Positions 1 to 8,626 of a DNA stretch of 14,972 bases are shown one piece after another (positions within the stretch are counted from its first letter, which is position 1; each line of letters starts with the position of its first letter). Source of the DNA: JBLNBU01 sp050260215. Lineage in GTDB: Bacteria; Pseudomonadota; Alphaproteobacteria; Rhodospirillales; Magnetospirillaceae. The DNA is taken from NCBI GenBank assembly GCA_050260215.1, contig JBLNBU010000095.1:1-14972 (forward strand), read 5' to 3'. The position numbers and the translations under genes are program-made. The notes beneath the pieces are model-generated. The model saw only the letters and a list, made by a program, of their open reading frames with translations, ran no database searches and was not told where the DNA came from.

Positions 1-1698
1 CGACAACAGCGCCGGGTCGCTGCGCACCTGCACCGAGGACGGCACCACCCGCAGCTCAAGGCCCTTGTCGCGGGCCGGCGGGGCGTATTCGGCGGCGATG
101 CGCTCGAGGATGGCGCTGGCCGAGAAGTCGATTTCCTTGGGCGCCACCAGCTTGGCGTCGAGGCGCGAGACGTCGAGCAGGGAATCGAGCAGCAGCGACA
201 GCCCTTCCAGGGAATTCTGCAGGTCGGCCAGGATCGACTGGGCGGCGTGTCCTTTCAGCTTGTGGGCCAGCACCGACGAGAAGAAGTAGATGGCCTGCAC
301 CGGCTGGCGCAGGTCGTGGCCGGCAGCGGCCAGGAACTTGGTCTTGGCCATGTTGGCCCGCTCGGCCTCGGCGCGGGCGGCCTCGGCGGCGCGGGCTGCG
401 GCCTGGGCCTCGTTCTTGGCGGATTTGAGCGCGTCCTCGTGGCGCTTGGGTTCGGTCATGTCGCGCGACACCCGGGTATAGCCGCGCAAGTTTCCCTGCT
501 CGTCGCGCATGGCGGTGACCACCACATGGGCCCAGAAGCGGCTGCCGTCCTTGCGCACCCGCCAGTTCTCCTCCTCGAAGCGGCCGTGCTCGCCGGCAAC
601 GGCCAGGGCATGCAGGTGCTCGCCGCGGGCGGTGGCCTCGAGCGGATAGAACAGCGCCACCGAGCCGCCGATGGCTTCCTCGGCCGTCCAGCCGTAGATG
701 CGCTGGGCGCCCAGGTTCCAGCTGACGACCTCCCCGGCCGGGTCGACCATGGTGATGGAATAGTCGGGCACGCCCTCGACCAGGGCGCGGAACCGCTCCT
801 CGCTGGCGCGCAGGCTTTCCTCGACCGCCCGGCGGTCGGTGATGTCGCGCACCATGCCGGCGAATATGCGCCGGCCGTCGACCACCCCTTCGCCCACCGC
901 CAAGTCCATGGGGAAGGTGGTGCCGTCCTTGCGCAGGCCCACCACCTCGCGGCCGATGCCGATGATGCGGGGCCGTCCGGTATCCAGGTAGTTGCGCAGA
1001 TAGCCGTCGTGGCCCGAACGGTCGGGCTCGGGCATCAGCATGCTGACGTTGCGGCCGATCAACTCGGCGGTGCGATAGCCGAATATGCGTTCGGCCGCCG
1101 CGTTGGCCGAGTGGATGATGCCGGTCTCGTCGATGGTGATGATGCCGTCGACCGCCGCTTCCAGGATGGCGCGGTTGCGCATTTCCGACTCGCGAAGGCG
1201 CTGTTCGGTCTCGCGCCGGCGGGTGATGTCGCGGACGAAGCCGGCAAACAGGCGCCGGCCGGCGAAGCGGCTTTCGCCCACCGCCAGGTCCATGGGGAAG
1301 GTGGAGCCGTCCTTGCGCAGGCCCACCACCTCGCGCCCGGTGCCGATGATCCGCGCCCGCCCGGTGGCCAGGTAGTTGCGCAGGTAGGAATCGTGCTCGC
1401 TGCGATAGGGTTCGGGCATGAGGATGCTGACGTTGCGCCCGACCACCTCGCCGGCGCGATAGCCGAAGGTCCGCTCGGCCGCCCGCGAGAACGACTGGAT
1501 GGTGCCGCGCTCGTCGATGACCACCACGCCGTCGACCGCCCCGTCCAGGATCGCCTCGGCCCTGGCCTCGGCCTGGGCGCGGCGCGAATCGGCCCGCACC
1601 ATCAGCAGGTCCGTGCGGTTGCGTCCGATCAGCAGCCCCAGGACCGCGCCCGCCGCCAAGCAGATCAGCGCGATGATCGCTCCCGCCAATCCTTCCAT
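1..1698 (-). CDS. Membrane-anchored triple-PAS sensor histidine kinase (3' end outside window)
   Basis: The frame reads leftward from ATG at 1698, behind a GGGAGAG ribosome site, and stays open to base 1 (566 codons, no stop). In order: one hydrophobic helix (residues about 5-24), PAS1 (about 46-165), PAS2 (about 174-293), PAS3 (about 300-415), an Ala/Glu-rich coiled coil (about 415-452), and a HisKA domain whose H-box reads GHDLRQPVQA with the predicted phospho-acceptor His461. The visible part ends at SDPALLS, where the N-box of the ATPase domain should begin, so the catalytic half lies outside. PAS1 and PAS2 are near copies and resemble the haem PAS of FixL: HDSY/HDGY at His102/His230 matches the proximal ligand position, and Arg122/Arg250 matches the distal oxygen-contacting arginine. 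PAS3 lacks these residues. An oxygen or redox sensor is inferred. Kinases with HDLRQP H-boxes are often hybrids with a receiver domain, which cannot be seen here. The partner regulator is unknown. Confidence 0.93.
   Translation of the reverse strand, partial: MEGLAGAIIALICLAAGAVLGLLIGRNRTDLLMVRADSRRAQAEARAEAILDGAVDGVVVIDERGTIQSFSRAAERTFGYRAGEVVGRNVSILMPEPYRSEHDSYLRNYLATGRARIIGTGREVVGLRKDGSTFPMDLAVGESRFAGRRLFAGFVRDITRRRETEQRLRESEMRNRAILEAAVDGIITIDETGIIHSANAAAERIFGYRTAELIGRNVSMLMPEPDRSGHDGYLRNYLDTGRPRIIGIGREVVGLRKDGTTFPMDLAVGEGVVDGRRIFAGMVRDITDRRAVEESLRASEERFRALVEGVPDYSITMVDPAGEVVSWNLGAQRIYGWTAEEAIGGSVALFYPLEATARGEHLHALAVAGEHGRFEEENWRVRKDGSRFWAHVVVTAMRDEQGNLRGYTRVSRDMTEPKRHEDALKSAKNEAQAAARAAEAARAEAERANMAKTKFLAAAGHDLRQPVQAIYFFSSVLAHKLKGHAAQSILADLQNSLEGLSLLLDSLLDVSRLDAKLVAPKEIDFSASAILERIAAEYAPPARDKGLELRVVPSSVQVRSDPALLS
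820..1563 (-). repeat. Tandem duplication of PAS-coding segment, period 384 bp
   Basis: The DNA for PAS1 (about 1204-1563) and PAS2 (about 820-1179) aligns at a constant offset of 384 bases (128 codons). The block 895-951 matches 1279-1335 at 55 of 57 bases by my count. Similarity at DNA level, not only protein level, points to a fairly recent duplication or to gene conversion between the copies. Confidence 0.85.
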
Positions 1699-1843
1699 GG
1701 TAACTCTCCCGAGGCCGGTGCAATGCGCTCGGATGCAAATTTTGGTGGTCCGGCGACGGGGTTTAAGACGGCTTTCGAATGCGCTTGGCGGGATGGTCGG
1801 TGTGGATACGCCGAAGGAAATATTCTGCCGCATCCGGTGGCGG

Positions 1844-1859
1844 CCCGATACCCATCGGG
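1844..1859. promoter_or_regulatory. Short perfect inverted repeat in divergent intergenic region
   Basis: CCCGAT and ATCGGG flank a 4-base spacer in the 213-bp gap between the divergent kinase gene and the small secreted-protein gene, about 50 bases before the latter's start. It could be an operator or a leader hairpin. No convincing -35/-10 pair was found in the gap for either gene, although TATTCT near 1820 is a possible -10 for the rightward gene. Confidence 0.25.
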
Positions 1860-1911
1860 AATGTGTCAGGGTAGTGGTAGGTGTTTTTCCTGATCACTCC
1901 CTGGGGGACCA

Positions 1912-2271
1912 ATGAAGAAGATCGCTTTCGGCCTCGCCGTTGCCGCCGCTCTGGCTCCGCTGGCCGTTTCCGCCGCCGAGCAGGACTTCACCCTGATCAA
2001 CCGCACCGGCTATCAGATCGATGAGGTCTATGTGGCCAAGCCGAGCTCGAGCAGCTGGGGCAACGACATCATGGGCGACGGCGTGCTGGAGAACGGCGCC
2101 AAGAAGGTGATCCACTTCAAGCCCACCACCACCGCCTGCGACTGGCAGATCGCGGTGAAGTTCTCGGACGGCAGCAACGTCGAGTGGGATGCCTTCGACC
2201 TGTGCACCATCCACACCATCACCCTGAAGTATAACAAGAACTCCGGCGAGACCACCGCCGTCGCCGAATAA
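1912..2271 (+). CDS. Small secreted (periplasmic) protein of unknown function
   Basis: This is a 119-residue protein. ATG follows a GGGGGA ribosome site closely. Residues 1-21 or 22 form a clear Sec signal peptide (KK, a hydrophobic Ala/Leu core, VSA-A cleavage), leaving a mature domain of about 98 residues. The mature part opens with a beta-rich stretch around NRTGYQIDEVYV (30-41), then SSSSWGNDIMGDGVL (45-59), and has exactly two cysteines (Cys76 and Cys98) that could form a disulfide in the periplasm. I recall related short proteins with an N-R-T-G-Y/F…WG signature in alphaproteobacteria, but I know no experimentally assigned function. It has its own terminator and stands alone, divergent from the sensor kinase. 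A link to that kinase is possible but rests only on position. Confidence 0.88.
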   Translation: MKKIAFGLAVAAALAPLAVSAAEQDFTLINRTGYQIDEVYVAKPSSSSWGNDIMGDGVLENGAKKVIHFKPTTTACDWQIAVKFSDGSNVEWDAFDLCTIHTITLKYNKNSGETTAVAE

Positions 2272-2293
2272 GGCGCAACCGGCCAAACGGTCC

Positions 2294-2328
2294 AAGGGCC
2301 GGCCCGCCAGGGTCGGCCCTTTCTTTTT
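2294..2328 (+). terminator. Intrinsic terminator of the small secreted-protein gene
   Basis: Arms 2295-2304 and 2311-2320 form a 10-bp stem (one G-U pair) with a 6-base loop. An outer A-T pair extends it, and a T-rich run (TTTCTTTTT) follows. It begins 23 bases after the stop codon. Confidence 0.85.
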
Positions 2329-2346
2329 CCAGGGGGGGCATCAAGC

Positions 2347-2379
2347 AAAAGGGCCGACCGTCTGATCGACGATCGGCCC
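2347..2379 (-). terminator. Intrinsic terminator of the tRNA-Cys/tRNA-Asn transcript
   Basis: On the minus strand a 12-bp stem (arms 2379-2368 and 2362-2351, one G-U pair, loop of 5) is followed by TTTT. It starts 6 bases past the tRNA-Asn CCA end. Together with the rightward terminator at 2294-2328 it insulates the two convergent units. Confidence 0.87.
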
Positions 2380-2385
2380 CTCAAT

Positions 2386-2460
2386 TGGCTCCGGAGGAGG
2401 GATTCGAACCCCCGACCAGCCGGTTAACAGCCGGCTGCTCTACCGCTGAGCTACTCCGGA
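2386..2460 (-). tRNA. tRNA-Asn (anticodon GTT)
   Basis: The 75-nt gene includes an encoded CCA. The acceptor arms TCCGGAG and CTCCGGA pair perfectly over 7 bp, with discriminator G. The anticodon stem GCCGG/CCGGC encloses the loop CTGTTAA, giving anticodon GTT. The T arm contains GGTTCGAATCC. It is the second gene of a two-tRNA unit, 50 bases after tRNA-Cys. Confidence 0.97.
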
Positions 2461-2510
2461 ATACCGGCCGCGGTTGGCCGATAAATCCTGTTCACGTCGT
2501 TCGAGGGGCT

Positions 2511-2584
2511 TGGAGGCCGAGGCCGGAATTGAACCGACGTACGCGGATTTGCAGTCCGCTGCATAGCCACTCTGCCACCCGGCC
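2511..2584 (-). tRNA. tRNA-Cys (anticodon GCA)
   Basis: The 74-nt gene includes an encoded CCA. Acceptor arms GGCCGGG and CTCGGCC pair with one G-U. The anticodon stem GGA/TCC encloses loop CTGCAAA, anticodon GCA. The T loop reads TTCAATT. The 74-nt length is usual for tRNA-Cys. It is the first gene after the promoter at 2616-2644. Confidence 0.97.
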
Positions 2585-2615
2585 CAGCCAGCGCCCCGCC
2601 GACGTGAGGACCGTG

Positions 2616-2644
2616 CTTATACGCGCTGTCGAAGGCTTGGTCAA
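2616..2644 (-). promoter_or_regulatory. Sigma-70 promoter of the tRNA-Cys/tRNA-Asn unit
   Basis: On the minus strand TTGACC (2644-2639) and TATAAG (2621-2616) are separated by exactly 17 bases. The -10 ends 31 bases before the tRNA-Cys 5' end, leaving a short leader to be removed by RNase P. This is one of the two best promoter matches in the window. Confidence 0.85.
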
Positions 2645-2682
2645 GCAAGTGATCGCACCAAATGAATCACCCGGGCCCGCCA

Positions 2683-2711
2683 TTGTCATTCGGCCTTCCG
2701 GCCAGTATAAA
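2683..2711 (+). promoter_or_regulatory. Sigma-70 promoter of the methyltransferase-like gene
   Basis: TTGTCA (2683-2688) and TATAAA (2706-2711) are separated by exactly 17 bases, 32 bases before the ATG. It lies back to back with the tRNA promoter, with 38 bases between the two -35 boxes. The spacer holds a GGCC-TTCC-GGCC repeat of unknown meaning. Confidence 0.8.
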
Positions 2712-2743
2712 TCGGCCTCTCGTCCCATCCCCAGGAGACAGCC

Positions 2744-3397
2744 ATGGACTTCGTCGCCGCCCGCCAGAACATGGTGCAGAGCCAGCTGCGCACCAACCGG
2801 GTCGCCGACCCCGCGGTCACCGCGGCGTTGTTCGCCGTCCCGCGCGAGGGCTTCCTGCCCAAGCAGATGCGCGGCTACGCCTATGTGGACGACGACATCG
2901 AGGTCGCCCCCGGCCGCTGGCTGATGGAGCCCCTGGTGCTGGCCCGGCTGCTGCAGGGCGCGGCGATCAAGTCCTCCGACGTGGTGCTGGCCATCGGCGA
3001 CGCCACCGGCTACGTCACCGCCCTGGTCGCCAGGCTGGCCCAGACGGTGGTGTCGCTGGAATGCGATCCCGAACTGGCCGGCCGCGCGTCGTCGGCGCTG
3101 GTCGAACTGGGCATCGACAACGCCGCCATGGTCCAGGGCCCGTTGCGCGACGGCTTCGCCGCCCAGGCCCCCTATGACGTCATCGTCTTCGCCGGTGCGG
3201 TCGACGACATTCCCGTCGGCGTCTGCCGCCAGCTGGCCGACGGCGGCCGGCTGGTGGGGGTGGTCGATGCGGGGGCGGGGCCCGGCCACGCCACCCTGGT
3301 GGTCCGCGTCGGCGACACCTATGGGCGGCGCGTGCTGTTCGAGGCCGCGACGCCGGCCCTGCCGGGGTTCGCCCGCAAGCCGGGCTTCGTCTTCTAG
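2744..3397 (+). CDS. Protein-L-isoaspartate O-methyltransferase-like protein
   Basis: This 217-residue soluble protein has ATG behind AGGAGA with good spacing. The N-terminal part (ARQNMVQSQLR; VPREGFLP at 32-39; GYAYVDDD at 44-51) follows the isoaspartyl methyltransferase (PIMT) family. A Rossmann SAM-binding motif I is at about 81-96 (VLAIGDATGYVTALVA), with acidic SLECD at 104-108 after strand 2 and YDVIVFAGAV near 144-153. Classical repair enzymes carry a QTISxP motif before motif I. Here the aligned stretch is RWLMEP (58-63), so the key serine is absent. I recall alphaproteobacterial paralogues next to tolC that share this GR-L-EP form. A SAM-dependent methyltransferase is likely, but repair of isoaspartyl residues is doubtful. 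It has its own promoter and terminator, so it is probably monocistronic. Confidence 0.9.
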   Translation: MDFVAARQNMVQSQLRTNRVADPAVTAALFAVPREGFLPKQMRGYAYVDDDIEVAPGRWLMEPLVLARLLQGAAIKSSDVVLAIGDATGYVTALVARLAQTVVSLECDPELAGRASSALVELGIDNAAMVQGPLRDGFAAQAPYDVIVFAGAVDDIPVGVCRQLADGGRLVGVVDAGAGPGHATLVVRVGDTYGRRVLFEAATPALPGFARKPGFVF

Positions 3398-3425
3398 GCA
3401 GGGCGGAAGTCATAAGTATTTGCCG

Positions 3426-3460
3426 AAGGGCCGGAGCCAGCGTTCCGGCCCTTTTCCTTT
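3426..3460 (+). terminator. Intrinsic terminator after the methyltransferase-like gene
   Basis: A perfect 10-bp stem (3426-3435 with 3444-3453, loop of 8) is followed by a T-rich run (CTTTTCCTTT). It starts 29 bases past the stop codon. Confidence 0.88.
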
Positions 3461-3518
3461 GTCCAGTGACCGCGCGGGCAAGGCCTGGGACTCGTACGGG
3501 GCAGTCACGAATAGCCCT

Positions 3519-3546
3519 TGATCTTCGGTGGCGGGGAGATATTGTG
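3519..3546 (+). promoter_or_regulatory. Possible promoter of the tolC-family gene
   Basis: TTGATC and TATTGT with a 16-base spacer lie 68 bases before the chosen start, in the gap after the preceding terminator. The match is modest. It is supported mainly by the need for a promoter somewhere in this gap. Confidence 0.35.
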
Positions 3547-3614
3547 CCAGGGAGTCTTGGGGCAGGGGTCGCCGGCGGCCCCGCTTGGGCCGAACAGTCT
3601 GGAAGGTGTGGGCA

Positions 3615-4988
3615 ATGAAGAGAACGACACGTCTGCTGGCCGGGACCATTCTCGCCGCGACCCTGGTCGAACCTGCCGCTGCCGAGACGCTCCAGGACGT
3701 GTTGGCTTCGGCCTATGCCACCAATCCCACCCTGCTGGCCCGCCGGGCGCGCCTGCGCGCCACCGACGAGGGCGTGCCCCAGGCCCTGTCCGGCTGGCGC
3801 CCCACCGTGACCTTGAGCGGGGACGCCGGGCGCGGCACTTATGCTTCGTCGACCAGCGACTTTCCGTCCAAGGCCGACCGTACGCCCCGCGATGTCGAAG
3901 GCACCCTGACCCAGCCGATCTTCAGCGGCGGCCGCACCATCGCCGGCGTCGCCCAGGCCGAGAATACCGTGCTGGCCGAGCGCGCCCTGCTGGATGCCAC
4001 CGAGCAGCAGGTGCTGCTCAACGCGGCGTCCGCCTATCTCAACGTCGTCCGCGACGAGGCGGTGCTGAAGCTGTCCATCAACAATGAGCAGGTGCTGCGC
4101 CGCCAGCTGGAAGCCGCCCAGGAGCGCTTCCGCGTCGGCGAGATCACCCGCACCGACGTCAGCCAGGCCGAGGCCCGCCTGTCGCGCGCCACCGCCGACC
4201 GCGTCGGTGCCGAGGGCACCTTGCAGGATTCCCGCGCCAACTACCTGAACGTGGTCGGCCGGCCGCCCGAGAACCTGCAGGCGCCCGCCAACGTCACCGC
4301 CGTGCCGGCCAGCCTGGACGAGGTCACCGCCCGCACGCTGTCCAACAACCCCAACGTCGTCGCCGCCGACTATACCTATAAGGCCGCCGACGACGGCGTC
4401 GACGTGGTCCGCGCCGACCTGTTGCCGCAGCTGAACCTGACCCTGGACGACACCCGGACCTGGCACGCGCTGTCCAGCGGCTCGACGGTCGAGTCCACCT
4501 CGGCCATGGTCAAGCTGACGGTGCCCATCTACGAGGGCGGCGCCACCTATGCCCGCCTGCGCGCCCAGAAGCACACCGCCGGCCAGCGCCGCATCGAGGC
4601 CGACCAGGCCCGCCGCGACGCGGTGGAGACCGCCACCCGCGCCTTCGAGGACCTGAACGCCGCCCGTGCCCGGGTGCGCTCGTTCGTCAGCCAGATCAAG
4701 GCGTCCGAGCTGGCCCTGGCCGGCGTCGAGGAGGAAGCCCGGGTCGGGTCGCGTACCGTGCTCGACGTGCTCAATGCCGAGCAGGAACTGTTCGACGCCC
4801 GCGTCAACCTGGCCCGCGCCCAGCGCGACGAGGCGGTGGCGGCGTTCCAGCTGCGCTCGGCGCTCGGCGAAATGACCGCCAAGGCGCTCAGTCTGCCGGT
4901 CGATGTCTACGACCCGGTCAAGCATTATGAAGACGTCCGTGGCCAGTGGATCGGCACGGGCATCGACAAGGAAAAGGGATACGAGTAA
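3615..4988 (+). CDS. tolC: TolC-family outer-membrane channel protein
   Basis: This 457-residue protein forms the outer-membrane exit duct for type I secretion or RND-type efflux. The ATG at 3615 is chosen because it opens a clear signal peptide (MKRTTRLLAG…EPAAA, cut before Glu24) and follows GGAAGG at 3601. An upstream in-frame ATG at 3528 would add 29 arginine-rich residues ahead of the signal peptide and is unlikely. The mature protein shows the internal duplication of the OEP fold: RFRVGEITRTDVSQAEARL near 171-190 and ARVGSRTVLDVLNAEQEL near 375-392, each in long Ala/Arg/Glu-rich helices of the periplasmic tunnel. It ends in HYEDVRGQWIGTG, as in alphaproteobacterial TolC proteins. No membrane-fusion protein or transporter gene is adjacent, so substrates cannot be inferred. 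popZ follows after 151 bases with its own probable promoter. Confidence 0.93.
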   Translation: MKRTTRLLAGTILAATLVEPAAAETLQDVLASAYATNPTLLARRARLRATDEGVPQALSGWRPTVTLSGDAGRGTYASSTSDFPSKADRTPRDVEGTLTQPIFSGGRTIAGVAQAENTVLAERALLDATEQQVLLNAASAYLNVVRDEAVLKLSINNEQVLRRQLEAAQERFRVGEITRTDVSQAEARLSRATADRVGAEGTLQDSRANYLNVVGRPPENLQAPANVTAVPASLDEVTARTLSNNPNVVAADYTYKAADDGVDVVRADLLPQLNLTLDDTRTWHALSSGSTVESTSAMVKLTVPIYEGGATYARLRAQKHTAGQRRIEADQARRDAVETATRAFEDLNAARARVRSFVSQIKASELALAGVEEEARVGSRTVLDVLNAEQELFDARVNLARAQRDEAVAAFQLRSALGEMTAKALSLPVDVYDPVKHYEDVRGQWIGTGIDKEKGYE

Positions 4989-5067
4989 CGTATCTCATCC
5001 GGGGGGCCCAGTGGGGGCGCGGGGGGAAATCGCCGTACGCTGACCGGGCCTTGTGGTCGTTAATAAT

Positions 5068-5095
5068 TTGTAATGGGTCTCGTGGGCATTATTGT
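5068..5095 (+). promoter_or_regulatory. Possible popZ promoter in an A+T-rich island
   Basis: TTGTAA (5068-5073) and TATTGT (5090-5095) are 16 bases apart and end 44 bases before the popZ ATG. They lie in a strikingly A+T-rich patch (TTAATAATTTGTAAT at 5060-5074) in otherwise GC-rich DNA. TTAA followed 7 bases later by TAAT recalls a CtrA-type half-site arrangement but is not a good match. Confidence 0.45.
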
Positions 5096-5139
5096 CCTGA
5101 ACCCGGTATGCCGGCAGTGTGCTACTGAACAGTCGAGCC

Positions 5140-5868
5140 ATGGCAGACGACAAGGCCCAGCAAGAACCATCCATGGAGGATATCCTCGCCTCCATCCGAC
5201 GAATCCTGTCGGAGGACGAGGCCGAGGAGAAGGCCAAGGCGCCACCGCCGCCCGAGCCGGAGCCCGAGCCCGAACCCGAGCCGGTTGCCGCCGCGCCCGA
5301 GCCCGAGCCCGAGCCCGAGCCTGAACCGGCGCCCGCCACCCAGGACGACATCGACGCCCTGTTCGCCACTCCGGCCCCGGCCCCCGAGCCTGAGCCCGAA
5401 CCGGAGCCCGAGCCCGAGCCCGAGGAAGACGTTCTCGAACTCACCGAGGACATGGTTCTCGAGCCCGAGCCCGAGCCCAAGTTCGACATCAACGAATTCA
5501 GCGCCGAACTCGACGAGCCCGAGCCCGAGCCCGCGCCGCCGCCGGTCATGGCCTCGGTCGCCCGCGCCATGGAAGAGCCGCCGCCGCGCGTCCGCCGCCC
5601 GCCGCCGCCGCCCGTCGACGACGATGAGGATCTGGTATCGCCCCCGGTGGCGCACCGCGGTGCCTCGCTGCTGTCCGACCTGGCGCGCGAGATCGTCCGC
5701 CAGCGCTCGATCAACCTGGGCAACGGCGGCGTCACCCTGGAAGACATGGTGCGCGAACTGCTGCGCCCGATCCTGAAGGAGTGGCTGGACGAGAACCTGC
5801 CCTACATGATCGAGCGGATCGTCAAGAAGGAAATCGAGAGGATGGTAAACCGCGCCGAAGACTATTAA
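5140..5868 (+). CDS. popZ: Polar organizing protein PopZ (DUF2497 family)
   Basis: This 242-residue cytosolic protein should self-assemble at the cell pole and anchor the ParB-parS origin complex and pole-specific regulators, as established for Caulobacter PopZ. The N-terminal partner-binding helix is clear (SMEDILASIRRILSEDE, 11-27). The C-terminal oligomerisation helices are too (VTLEDMVRELLRPILKEWLDENLP, 198-221, then an amphipathic helix to 242), closely matching the Caulobacter protein. Between them lies an acidic disordered linker (about 28-170) with five Pro-Glu runs and two proline clusters. It makes the protein about 65 residues longer than the 177-residue Caulobacter one as I remember it. 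ATG at 5140 is chosen because family members begin a few residues before the QEPSMEDIL motif. A GTG at 5119 would add seven residues. valS lies downstream, an order I recall from other alphaproteobacteria. Confidence 0.93.
   Translation: MADDKAQQEPSMEDILASIRRILSEDEAEEKAKAPPPPEPEPEPEPEPVAAAPEPEPEPEPEPAPATQDDIDALFATPAPAPEPEPEPEPEPEPEEDVLELTEDMVLEPEPEPKFDINEFSAELDEPEPEPAPPPVMASVARAMEEPPPRVRRPPPPPVDDDEDLVSPPVAHRGASLLSDLAREIVRQRSINLGNGGVTLEDMVRELLRPILKEWLDENLPYMIERIVKKEIERMVNRAEDY
5250..5535 (+). repeat. GAGCCC hexanucleotide repeats encoding Pro-Glu runs in popZ
   Basis: The unit GAGCCC, with GAACCC/GAGCCG variants, recurs in blocks near 5250-5283, 5299-5330, 5387-5424, 5461-5479 and 5515-5531. 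The blocks are separated by short non-repetitive coding segments such as TQDDIDALFAT and FDINEFSAEL. All repeats are in frame. Near-perfect repetition in places suggests unit number can change by slippage or recombination without frameshift. Confidence 0.9.
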
Positions 5869-5892
5869 GTTCGGGCGGTTTCGCGGATGACC

Positions 5893-5929
5893 CCGGGCGG
5901 CCCCGAAACGGGCCGCCCGGATCGTTTTT
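5893..5929 (+). terminator. Strong intrinsic-terminator-like hairpin between popZ and valS
   Basis: A perfect 11-bp GC stem (5893-5903 with 5910-5920, loop CGAAAC) is followed by ATCGTTTTT. It begins 25 bases after the popZ stop and ends 31 bases before the valS ATG. It may terminate popZ, or act as an attenuator in the valS leader. Confidence 0.8.
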
Positions 5930-5960
5930 GGACCCATCAGTCGCATCGGAAGCACGGATC

Positions 5961-8618
<2,658 letters not shown>

Positions 8619-8626
8619 CCATCGAC

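Noticed and set aside
56..1893. Long open frames of about 550 codons in other frames across the sensor-kinase region (one per strand)
   Set aside because: They are Arg/Gly/Ala/His-rich shadow frames created by extreme GC bias. The frame from 1698 leftward encodes clear PAS and HisKA domains and explains the DNA.
2385..2924. Rightward 179-codon frame across the tRNA genes
   Set aside because: It crosses two tRNA genes and two promoters on the other strand. Such tRNA-antisense peptides (EGFEPPTSR-like) are a well-known annotation artefact.
3410..3649. 79-codon minus-strand frame in the gap before the tolC-family gene
   Set aside because: It overlaps the terminator at 3426-3460 and the tolC signal peptide, and has no family resemblance. 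The gap is better explained as terminator plus promoter.
3180..4925. 581-codon minus-strand frame opposite the tolC-family gene
   Set aside because: It is antisense to a well-supported TolC protein, its translation shows no recognisable domain, and it runs through a terminator and into the methyltransferase gene.
5060..5074. CtrA-type binding site (TTAA-N7-TTAA) upstream of popZ
   Set aside because: Only the left half matches. The right half is TAAT, so the site is not supportable as a CtrA box.
5250..5535. CRISPR-like array in the GAGCCC repeat region
   Set aside because: The unit is 6 bp, in frame within popZ, and spacers are coding segments of unequal length. It is a low-complexity protein repeat.
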